Source of the DNA: Diphasiastrum complanatum
Taxonomy: Eukaryota; Streptophyta; Lycopodiopsida; Lycopodiales; Lycopodiaceae
Direction: 5' to 3'
Length of the DNA: 64,000 nt
NCBI GenBank assembly: GCA_029204225.1
Contig: CM055097.1
Location: 37,126,976-37,190,975 of the forward strand
This document shows positions 35,102-45,213 of this stretch, piece by piece. Position 1 is the first letter of the stretch. Each line of letters opens with the position of its first letter. Under the pieces are notes generated by a model. That model was not told where the DNA came from and did not search any database. It worked only from the letters and a program-made list of their open reading frames with translations. The position numbers and the translations under genes were made by a program.

Positions 35102-36358
35102 TCATTGAACCTTTTTTGATCCTGGATTTCCGTCATTTGATTGGAATGGAGGAGCTTGAGATAGAGCCAGAGAGTCCATTTTTTTGGTGATTGTTGGTGC
35201 CTTTTCCTTCTGCAAGAAAATGTAGCCTCTTTAGCATAAAAGCTAGCAAACATGCCTGATCGCTTATGCCATTATCCCCCACAGGGAACCAAAAGAAGCA
35301 TTGCCTGATCACTTGATTATTTATTCAGAAGTTTTTGTATCCTTGTATTTTAATCTGATCAGGCAAGGTGAAAAGCAGAACCATTACTCTTCTCGTCTGC
35401 CTGACGCGAATTAATGCCATAATGGCTTCCTCTTCAAGTTTCAGCAAATCTTTCAGTGTTAAACGAGAAAGGTCATCTCCATGCATATGCCTGCCAAATC
35501 CAGAAGACCCACCAGTTTACTATGGAACGTGATTTGGTTGGATGAGTAATCTTGGAATGACAAGCAAGTAAGGGAGCAACAGCTTCTACCTGATTGTCTG
35601 GTTGCACTGCTCCAATTCACGCTTTAGCCCACTGACTACCTGAACATTCCAAAAACCTAAGATAGATCAAGATCATGGACTGTAAGGAGCCTTTGGTTTG
35701 CAGAGTGATAATGACTATCTGCAAGAATATGGCCTCAAATGGAGGCAGCTATTTGAATAATAAGCGCAACTAACTAACTGCTTAATCAAAATCCAAATAG
35801 AATTGTTATATTGTACTCTTCATTTAATGATCTAAGAGCGTCTTACTTCAAGAAGCTTAGCAATGTTAAACTGCGAGCCATATCGGTCAGAGGTATATCT
35901 ACGTACCACTGCGTTCATATCCCTGAAAGACAAACAAGGAGATGGGGATGCACAATCCACGTGGGTGATCGGTAAGAACAAAAGAGCTATGGAAATGAAG
36001 GCCATTGCATCAATCTTCTTTTTTCAAATTAAAGCTTGTATAATCTTAAAAGCTTACATCCTCCAGATCTTATTTTGTCCTCGCGTTGATAGCACACACA
36101 ATATAATGAATACACACTCAAATGCTGGCGATCACACACAATAATATATTTCAGTAACGTAGTTTGAATCATACCCAGTGCTGCAATACTGAAACAGCTT
36201 CCCTGATTCTGAAAAAATGATAAGTGCAACTTAGGCATCACATTGAATTGCCAGCTGATGAGCTTTGTTCGCTAATTGTTTCCTGCAATTGACAAACACC
36301 TTACCCTGCTCTGCAGGATCTTCTATCTTTTTAGCTTGGTACTCTTACGTTCCCCCAT
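35102..36358 (-). pseudogene. MADS-box (MIKC-like) gene copy 2, with EAR-like terminal exon
   Basis: Same exon plan as copy 1. Exon 1 (36358 to about 36174) is broken: a 1-bp deletion in the A run after KSTKLK, a CAA-to-TAA change in the CDAQ motif, and a further frameshift before GKLFQYC. Exon 2 (about 35928-35850) reads DMNAVVRRYTSDRY. Exon 3 (about 35640-35590) reads LKRELEQCNQTIR. Exon 4 (35490-35388) reads HMHGDDLSRLTLKDLLKLEE and ends at a GTAATG donor. A terminal exon follows a TTTTCTTGCAG acceptor (35209-35102) and encodes MDSLALSQAPPFQSN before TGA. That exon matches the repeated C-terminal unit of the plus-strand gene but has one copy, with LALSQ in place of LALSL. The MADS-exon damage makes it a pseudogene. 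Confidence 0.8.
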
Positions 36359-37220
36359 TGATCAAGCACTTTCTTGCTAGATTTTTCCTGTCATGCCAGG
36401 AGAAAAAAAGTTCCACAAATGAAGGTCCTTGGACAAGAAGTTAACCCTCAACTGTGTTATAGAGAATAATTCACATACAACAGGATAGGCAGTTAGTCTG
36501 CAGTGAGATCCTTGTGCCTGAAAATTTGACTGTTCTGCAAGCTTTGAGTCTATGATATACTCTGGGCATTGCGGTTTCAATATGTTATGGAAGCCTAGAC
36601 AGGCCTGTAGTTCACAAAGCATGTCTATGAAATGTTTAAAAAATTCGCATGAAAATGCCTTATTCTCAAAGCCTTAACACAATTTAAAGCCTACTTCTGG
36701 ATGTAACTTCTGGGTATCCCCCTTAATGATGCATTATTGTACTAAATGTAGTTCCAATAAGAATTTTGCAAAGATTGAGCAAACCCATCCGCCGGAATAA
36801 TAAATATAAAGCAAGCCCTTCAATTTACACACTATAAATGAAATATTTATATGAACTAGAAACATTAAATTTGGGTTGTTGGATCTATACTTTTCTGTGC
36901 TGAAACCAGGCAAGGTCCTCCTGCAGGGGGGATCTCAGAACAAACCAATTCTTCTTACTTGAATCAGTTCTCATCAACAAAGGAGCAATACAAAGAGAAC
37001 AGTCTGCTACAATGGATATAGAATCAGGGTATCAATTTGAAAGTAATCCTCAAATAAAATGTAATTTTGTTTGTAGCAAAGCAGAGAGTGTTTTTGTGCC
37101 TGCATACCTGTTTGCTATTAGAATGCAGCCTTGCGTTTCCTTTTTGTGTAATTAGGCCCAATTCAAAAGCAGTCGTCCTTGACAAATCAATTGCATCTCA
37201 TTTTGTGGATCCTCACAAGA

Positions 37221-37304
<84 letters not shown>

Positions 37305-37375
37305 CATATTTCAAAAATATGAGGTTTAATTTGAAAGTGGAAGAGGTAATTTGAAATGTTCCCACTTTTCCATTT
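35285..37375. repeat. Segmental duplication, copy 2
   Basis: Partner of 28391-30280. It includes extra DNA upstream of the gene (for example around 36540-36650 and 36860-36940) and has one more CT tract because its distal end is itself duplicated in tandem. Confidence 0.85.
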
Positions 37376-37400
37376 TTCTTGATCCTCACAAGAAAGCTCG

Positions 37401-37461
<61 letters not shown>

Positions 37462-37545
37462 CATATTTTAAAAATATGAGGTTTAATTTGAAAGTGGAAG
37501 AGGTAATTTGAAATGTTCCACTTTTCCATTTTTCTTTTGTTCAAG
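37205..37545. repeat. Tandem duplication of a 175-bp block with two (CT)n tracts
   Basis: The block CCTCACAAGAAAGCTC-(CT)n-CCACATATTT...CATTTTTCTT occurs twice, at about 37211-37380 and 37384-37542. The CT tracts are 37224-37302 (79 bp) and 37405-37459 (55 bp). Flanks are nearly identical, so the duplication is recent relative to the segmental duplication. Confidence 0.9.
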
Positions 37546-38580
37546 GGGAGGGGGAGGTTCTCATTCTAGGGTGTGGATCGGGGGGAGGCCTTACGTCGAC
37601 TAAAGGGTCATAGAGAGACCCTTCCTTGACGTGATATCAAGGCCACGATTCTTGCTTATGTGAAGAAATAGAGATAGCTAGCACATAACACAACCTTCCA
37701 CACAAAAGGTTATATAAATTACATGATCTTCTAAGCACAAGATTGACTAAAACAATAACTCATATTATTGGTGAAATTTTGCTAGGTGATTTTGCACTAA
37801 AGTGTTCCAAAGCATTGAGACACTAATTTCATGTGTACCTTAATGTGTCTCACCTCAAATCTTACATGAATGGATAATCCACATGGAGTTTGAGGACTTC
37901 CACTATGTTATATAGTTTGAGGACTTCCACTATGTTATATATGATATTGAGAGTTGATTTTGTCCCGCAAATCTAAGTGGCATGCAAATTTTTATCAACA
38001 ACTTATCGCTACTACAACAAAGCTAAAAATGAAAAGGGCTTTAGATTATTTTATAGAACCTATGTAGGAAAAAAGACTGTTACCAAGTTGAGAAATGGGA
38101 GAAAACAACGGGTTCTAAGGAGCATGAAAAGTTGCAGTAGAGAAAACCCAACATGCCGAGAGCATTAATGGTTTTAAGGGGGGGGGCGGGGGGGAGGTCA
38201 CCCTCCGAGGCCATTCAGCCTGGGAAGGGCCTTCCGCCTCGGGTCACCGCCCTCGGCCCATGCCCTTCCCACAATGAAAAGGCGAGGAGGTGACCTTCCG
38301 GGGTGTGAAAACTTTTTCTACTTTTTCTTTGTCGCAATTTATTTCACATGCATGTTCCGCATCCCGGAAGGTGGTGCATGTAAAAAATTTTAAAAAAGGA
38401 GGCACATTGTGAGGCACCTCCTTTTTCTTCATGAAAAATCAAAAAGTGATTTCATAAAAATGGAGCTTTGAGCACAAATTTCACAAGAAGTGCATAAAAT
38501 GATAAAGCTCATTACGCTTCCTCATTGTCGTTTAAAATTCAAAATTTTAACGGGAGTTCTTTTTAAATTTGAAGTTTACC

Positions 38581-38581
<1 letters not shown>
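37546..38581. other. Noncoding stretch with a G-rich island
   Basis: No gene. At 38178-38197 there are 9 G, one C, 7 G, A, GG. The surrounding 38170-38310 is markedly GC-rich for this window and contains inverted GAGGTCACC/GGTGACC phrases. Confidence 0.5.

Positions 38582-38614
<33 letters not shown>
38582..38614. repeat. (GA)n microsatellite, 33 bp
   Basis: Short GA tract about 1.05 kb upstream of the plus-strand MADS gene, in gene orientation. Confidence 0.9.
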
Positions 38615-38616
<2 letters not shown>

Positions 38617-39664
38617 TGGGTTTGGCGTAATTGAAGGAAAGCGTGCATCCCAAAAGGAAATGGGGGGCAATGGGACTCAGCCTTTCAGGATTGCAGACCA
38701 GATTAGGGAATTCTACCTCATCTCTTTTTTGCTACAACGAGCAAAGTATGCAGATTGATCAAGAACTAAGAAACTTCGCTTCCTGATTCGTCCGGCAGCA
38801 GAAGGCCACCCAGTACAGAAACAAAAGGTGGGTCACCATACTCTAGCCTACAAATTCAAGCCCTGACTTATCTCAAAGTTTCGGTGCTTTTGCCATAGTA
38901 TATATGAATGCTTTCCTGTTTCTATGTAAATTGGGTCGGCTTCATCTTCATCCGTCTCTGTTTCTGAATCTCCATAAACAATAGGCTTTCACGCACAGAC
39001 AGAGAGTGCCTGAAGCTGAAATTGCCATTGAGAAAGTCAACGGTGGCTCATTTGGCCTCCCATTTCTTTACTCCTATAACAGCTTCACTGCTTATTAGAC
39101 TGGTTCCTGTACCTTTTAGTGCTCACACAAATTACCGTGTTATAGGCGAATGTACCACCAGCGGTGAAAATGGCATGAACCCGAGATCATGGTAATTGGT
39201 TGAGAGCAAATTTTCCCAGACATCTTTAACATGATCAAATTATCTACAGCCTTGATATGATGCGATTGTGCACTATATGTCTGTTTTGATTGAGAAGCTT
39301 CTTAACCTAAACCCTAAACGCTAGACAGTGTACAATTAGTCAACACACTGTATGATGGAGTTGATGATCCAAGACTTTTGAGTGGACTCCATATAGTTAA
39401 GTATTTCATGTTTGGTTTGTTATGATATTTTCTTGATGTAACTGCTATCTATGACTCTCGAAATTGAAATATAGTTTTTCCATGCAAGAACTCTATTTGG
39501 GTGCAACTTGGATCCATGTACGCACATGTTAGAAGGTCTCGTATAGCATAATTTAAATGTGAAATACAATTGAACTTACTGCTGTCATGAATATGTTTCA
39601 CTTGTGTCAATGGTTCTCTATCTCCTGGCATGACAAGAAAAGTTAGCAAGTAAGCGCTTGATTG
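38615..39664 (+). other. Upstream region of the plus-strand MADS gene
   Basis: Expected to hold the promoter and 5' UTR. No unambiguous TATA box was chosen. A possible 5'-UTR exon end is AACAAAAG followed by GTGGGTCACC at about 38820-38836, but this is untested. Confidence 0.4.
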
Positions 39665-40982
39665 ATGGAGGAGCGTGAGATTAACAAGCTAAAACCGATA
39701 GAGGATAAGTCGAAGCAGGCGTCTATCTTTCAAAAACGGAAAAAAGGACTAATGAAGAAAGCTCTTGATCTGGCAGTACGGTGTGATGCGCAAGTTGCTT
39801 TTATCATATTCTCTAGATCAGGAAGGCTTACTGAGTACTGCAGCACTGGGTATAATCTGCTAAACTTCCTCAATATAATACAAGCTCTATTCTCTAAAGA
39901 GGATTGATAATTTGTTGGATGGCCTATGTTTCCACAGTTCCTTTGGCTTTAAACACGCATTGGATAGTGTATCCACACCTGATATTGTTTGTGGGTCTTT
40001 TAGGGATATGAAGAAGTTTCTGCATAGATATGGCTCTCTTGCAGATGGCATGCAGCTTGATATCGCTGCAAATTCTGTTCCTGATCCTAAGGTAAGGCTT
40101 TATTGTTGCAGATCTACAATAACACTTTGCGAACCAGCAGGTTTAATGGTACATGATCTTGCTTTATCTTTCTTAATTTTAGCTCTGGGTATGCTCAGGA
40201 AGTGAGTAATCTAAAGAGGGATTTGGAGCTCCGCTATCAGATAATCAGGTAGAAGAAGCTTATTTTGTTTGCTTCAGTTGTCTGCTTATCAACTATGCGG
40301 ATGCTCATCCTGTTTCGTTTGAAACTGGGTCATTTGGAACTGGCAGGCATATGCAAGGGAGGGACCTATCTCATTTAACTGCAAACGATTTGCTGAGACT
40401 TGAAGAGGAGATCTTAACTGGACTGCAACACATAAGGAACACAACGGTAACTGCTCTTATGTTTGGCCCTACGTAATGTTTCCTTGAATTGCCATTTGAT
40501 CATGCCCCAATTGCAATTTTTATTTGAATCACAATCAGCTGATTCAGATCGCAGAACCAGAGTCCAACAAAAAAAAAAAACATCCTTCTATGAGATCAGG
40601 TATATTTTATAGCTTGTCTGCTAAACAGGTCCACACTGTCTTGCAAACGGCCGAATTATTCACAATGACCCTACCTGAGCCAGGATCTCCATCAATGGCT
40701 ACCACACATGAACTGGAAAATAAGGACCCACTGGCTCTATCACTACCTCCTCTTATGACTACCGCACATGATGATCTACTGGAGGAGGACCCACTGGCTC
40801 TATCACTAGCTCCTCCTATGAGTGAGACTACCACATATGATGATCTACTGGAGAAGGATGACCCTCTGGCTCTATCACTAGCTCCTCCTATGACTACCAC
40901 ACATGATGATCTACTGGAGAAAAGGGATCCGCTGGCTCTATCACTAGCTCCTCCTTCACAATTAAATGTGGAAAATCCGTGA
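39665..40982 (+). CDS. MADS-box (MIKC-type) transcription factor with four C-terminal EAR-like motifs
   Basis: Five exons join in frame to 867 nt (288 aa plus stop): 39665-39849, 40004-40091, 40199-40248, 40347-40446 and 40539-40982. All four introns are GT-AG. Exon 1 is the MADS domain: IFQKRKKGLMKKALDLAVRC, then FIIFSRSGRLTEYC. The usual MGRGK arm is replaced by MEEREINK, and the N-R-Q stretch is S-K-Q. Exon 2 is the I region (DMKKFLHRYGSL). Exons 3-4 are a short K-box (NLKRDLELRYQIIR; HMQGRDLSHLTANDLLRLEE) for dimerisation. The last exon repeats DPLALSL four times, each an LxLxL EAR motif of the kind that recruits TOPLESS-type corepressors. A nuclear, dimeric repressor is the natural inference. 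Exons 1 and 3 have the same lengths as in copy 1 (185 and 50 nt), so the loci are paralogues. It is the only intact-looking host gene in the window. The exon 5 acceptor is the least certain junction. Confidence 0.85.
40700..40970 (+). repeat. Coding minisatellite encoding the EAR-like units
   Basis: Four tandem units whose LALSL codons start at 40731, 40794, 40866 and 40932 (spacings 63, 72 and 66 nt, all multiples of three). Each unit reads roughly TTTHDDLLEKxDPLALSLAPP. The units are similar enough in DNA to indicate recent expansion. Confidence 0.9.
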
Positions 40983-43424
40983 TACACAAGGAGGTAGGAT
41001 CTCATGAATTTCTAAAAAAGTGTGTAGATCCATATCGCCAAGTTTTTTGCATTTTGGCACTATCCTGCATATTTCTGTGCATGCACAGGCACTATGACCC
41101 TCCTCTAAAGAAAGGGAAGGCATCAATTTAGGGCAATGTTTGGGCGAGAATCATGGCAATCATTGAATGGATACTCATACTACTGTAAGTCCTTATTGAT
41201 AAAGTTCAAGAATTGCCTGTGCAGAAGTAATTGCTGCCAATGGAAATAGGAAAACTTTCTTAAGTGAACACCGTGTGGCATCAGACCAATATACTTAGCT
41301 TTTATCCAAGAGCCATGGAAATACATAGTCGTTGCCAGGGAAGTTGGAGCAGATCTGCCTCTAGTTTATCACCGTCTCTTTCATGAATACACTGTAGCAG
41401 TAGATAATCAATCTTTCAAAGAACTTGATTTATACCTTATTAATGTCAGACCTTTTTACCACTGGTCACATATCCTGTATCTTCAGATTCTTTTCAGGCA
41501 TTTGACGCCATCATTTTGTTCTAGTTTTCACTGGTTTTAAACACATGACATAGGCTCCCAGGAGCTTCAATTCAAGACTTGAACGTATTTAATTTTGCAG
41601 TTCGAATCAAAGCTCTTGCCAGACAAGTGAAAAAAAACCTCAATTATTTTTGAAATTTTAGAAAAACATTGGAAAAGGGAAGAAATTTTTATGTTTCTCA
41701 GATTTGTTGGAATCATGCCAATATAACTCTGCAACTCATATAATAACTCTATCTTTGATCGGTTCAAGGGGCTCGTTTTATGTGAAGCTGGTGGTTTCTC
41801 CTTAATACTTATAAACAATTTGGTTTACTATATATAGATTAAAGCAAGGCTGGCGAAATGAAATGCTTGGTGCTTGTAATATTTGCAGAGGAATGTTGCC
41901 ATTGTACACCAAAACTATTCTTTGAACATTTGAACTCTTAATATGTAAAAGGCCCCTTCGACTTGAAAGAGCAAACCAGATTTTTTCCATTATAATTCTG
42001 CTTGTCTTTGAAGTTTGGGGGTTCAGACTGCTCCTTACATGAGGCTGAACCAAGGTCCTAAAGAGAACGTCCTTTTGAATATTGTAGATTGTAGACAAGC
42101 TAATTGGACTAGAGAAATATCATCCTACTTTAGAGTTATATGCCCTCTAATCAGCAAACTTTTGCACAGGTCCATGTTTTTCTTTCTGCGTTGCTGTGCG
42201 CGGCGCAAAAATTGCTGTGCTCTTTAAGGAAAATTTTCTCAATATTTAAGCTATTATACCCTGTTGCAAAATCTAAAATCACATTTTTAGACGAAGGCAC
42301 GTAAAGGGCTGCTCTTTATGTACCTTGCCTTCAAGCATGATCAAAACGGTATAAAATAAAAAATTCATGTATCAGAAAGAATTTAAACTGTTATAAAAGC
42401 ACAAACATTTTGGCTTTTGAGATGATTAGCCTACCCAATATGCATCTATGGATTTTTATTCTTACCCAGCTTCTAGTTTAGATGCTTTTATGCTATAAAT
42501 TAAATTGTGTGTGTTTCTATAATATCATAGATACCCATTCCAGGTTCTTTCACTTTTTCGTCATGTTCTGTGCAGAATGCTTTTCATTCTGCAGTACAAG
42601 TTAAGGGTGTTGGCTCAATTGGTTATCTTGACATCCAAAGTTTCTTTGGTCTCAAATTCGAGCCTCTCCTTGGAAACCAATCCTAAGGCATTATGTGCAA
42701 GCAACCAAAAGCAAGCTAAACTCTTCCTGACGCTCTTCGATGGCAAGCTCACAGTTGTAGGTGCATTGTTTTCAAGGCCACACCACCAGAAGCAATTTTC
42801 TCAATGTTTGTTTTTGCCACACCGTGCAAACAAAAGCAAGCTGAACTAATCCTGCCCATTCTTTCAGAACAATTTCAAGCAAAAAAGTGATGAATAATTG
42901 TAAGTAAAACTAGAAATTTGACAGCAAAAGTTAAGACAGTTGCTACTAGAAGGCAAAAAAAGGTGGGCCAAAACTTCAAATTTGGCAAAATGTATTTCGA
43001 TCCTAAATTGTTGCTTGTTTTATTGACCTTCATGTGGCTACTCCTAAAGTTAGAGAGTTTCAGAAAAAAAGTCACAGGACTAATCCTTCCCTTTGGTATT
43101 TGTGTGCACGAATTTAGAATCTGAACGAATCCATAATTTCATGGATTGCAAAGACAAGGCTCTCCCTTATTTCCCTTCATCTTTGTCCTTCTCTTTGTCC
43201 GTCTCTTTTGAACCTTTAAATGTAGCTCTCTACTTTGCTCATCTTTTGGTAGACTTAATCTCATCTTTTTGTCTTAGGAACTCCTCTCTCACATTTTAGT
43301 GGATGAGACCACCCTCATCTCTTTATTACAAGAAAAGTTTGTTTATTTCCATCCTTGATGCAGTTTGTTGTTTGCTAATCATTTATAATCAAATGAATTC
43401 TTTTACATTATTTATGACCCCTAA
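40983..43424. other. Noncoding stretch downstream of the MADS gene
   Basis: No supported gene. Short frames at 42015-42227, 42577-42849 and 42918-43124 have no recognisable domain. Confidence 0.45.
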
Positions 43425-43965
43425 ATTGTTTGGATGTCCCATGGAGAAGAGCATTGGGAGGCGGGCAAGAAAGTAATCAATTATTAGAAGGGAAATCATT
43501 GGCTCCGTCTAGTTTTCAAGAAGTCATATGAGACAATGATATGGTATGCTGATTCATATTGGGCTAAGGATCGAGATGACAAAAGGTCTACATGTGGTTA
43601 TGTTTTTATGATGGAAGGAGGGTGCGTGAGTTGGAGCTACAAGAAGCACTAGGCTTCCACAACACTATTATCTACAGAGGCCGAATATATGGGAGTGTGT
43701 CATGCAGTTAAAAAGTATGTGTGGATGAAGAGCTTGATGAATAAATTAGGAATCAACAACAAAGGAATGAAGCTGCTCAATGATAAATAGGGTTGCTTAT
43801 TCCTTAGCAAAAATGCAAGGATCCATAAAAAAAAGTAAACAGATTAGGATACGATACCATCTTGTGCGTGATTTAGTGCAAGATAAAATATCCCTCATCT
43901 ATAAGGCCACTTACCAAAATCAATATTTTTGTTGCTTACCTAATGTCCTTCCTCTATGTCTCTAT
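43425..43965 (+). pseudogene. Ty1/copia RNase H fragment
   Basis: Reads HWEAGKKVINY, stop, KG, then WYADSYWAKDRDDKRSTCGY (about 43540), GGCVSWSYKKH, STEAEYMGVCHAVKKYVWMK (43675-43735) and KQIRIRYHLVRDLVQ. These are the standard copia RNase H blocks (YADSDWA, RSTSGY, STEAEYMA, HIDIRYHFIR). Several stops. It is followed about 100 bp later by a copia-type LTR in the same orientation. Confidence 0.85.
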
Positions 43966-44067
43966 TTGAAGTAAACCTTATGCAAGTCCTATGATTAGGA
44001 GGCTTAAAACCTTCCTTTGGAACAACCACAAATGCCTTCTCTCTTGGACTATTTTCATGATTCCCGC

Positions 44068-44964
44068 TTGTTGGATTTTAATGCTCAGGACTAAATTCAC
44101 TCGGTAATGAGCATCCTGAAATCTGTCGAAGCCCGACTCCATCGACTTCGGCTTCAACATCAACTCATTCGACTTACTCGACTCCATCGACATTGACTCA
44201 CTCGACACTCCATCAACACTCGACACTCAAATCCATCGACTGACTCGACTCCATCGACTTACTCGGCTCCCTCATGAAGTCAGATCAAGTTCGATACAGG
44301 GAAAAGTCGATTCATTTACTGTCAGTCGATTCCAACCAACGTCGCTATCAGAAGGATGACGTTGACAGTCCACCTACTTGTACATAGATTTACTATTTAC
44401 AACGATGGCTATCTACTATAGGACGACTCTAGTAAATTAAGTAGATTCAAACTTATACTCTCAAGAACTGATCATTGAACTGCAATCATCAACAAGTCAA
44501 GTGAATTTAGAATAAAGTCTACACCTTTAGAAGCTAGTGATCATTCGGTTCTCATTCGATTTTCATTTGATTCCTTATGGTCTAATTGTTTTTCCCAGAC
44601 AGAAGTCAGAATCCATCTAGCAATGATCAAGTGTCTGAAGCTCTGCATTTTTGTGCCTCACAGACCAGCGCATTGCTTCACGCTCATGTACTCTTTTTTT
44701 ATTAATCAAAGAGTGCAATTTTGTTTACACACAACTGTTGTTCATTTGTGCATTATTACATACTACATTACATCTTGATTCTTGCTGCTACGCTAACACA
44801 CTTATGATCCACAGTTGTTTGTTGTAAGTTTCTGTTGCTAGTATTTCGATCCAGATTTTGATTCTGGACCTCTATCTTTGGAACCGATCGTTTTATTCCC
44901 ATCGAGATACTACGGTCTACTCTTGTGTCATAACTCGTTTGTGCTACACCATCGCTTTACGACA
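44068..44964 (+). repeat. Copia-type LTR with TCGAC-rich U3 repeats
   Basis: Starts TGTTGGATTTTAATGCTCAG, close to the LTR start of copia B (TGTTGGATTTCAATACTCAG), and ends CTTTACGACA just before a primer-site-like TGGTATCAGGTTG. Between 44120 and 44275 ACTCCATCGACTT-like units recur about eight times. It follows a copia RNase H fragment, yet a primer site follows it, so it may be a 5' LTR or a solo LTR. Confidence 0.65.
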
Positions 44965-44977
44965 TGGTATCAGGTTG
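44965..44977 (+). promoter_or_regulatory. Primer-binding-site-like sequence
   Basis: TGGTATCAGGTTG matches the first ten bases of the tRNA-Met primer site directly after the LTR end at 44964. Confidence 0.5.
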
Positions 44978-45213
44978 TGGTTCAGTAATTTGCATCTTCA
45001 TACAGGTCATCAGTCTTGTTTCTATCAAGACATCGCTTTGAAAGTGCACAACTAGCAGTTTTTTAATATCGTTGGCTCTATAAACAAAAAAATCAGAATA
45101 CTGATAGATAAGTGATCCAAAGTACCAAATTGGTACTCATCAGTTTCAAAACGAGTACTATGAAAGTACCAAATGAATCAATATAAGGCACAAAAGTTAC
45201 TTGCACTCTGATC

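Noticed and set aside
40607-41005. Minus-strand frame of 132 codons with repeats
   Set aside because: It is the complement of the EAR-repeat exon of the MADS gene.
44100-44290. TCGAC-rich repeat considered as a CRISPR-like or satellite array
   Set aside because: Units are degenerate, lack constant spacers and lie inside a copia-type LTR.
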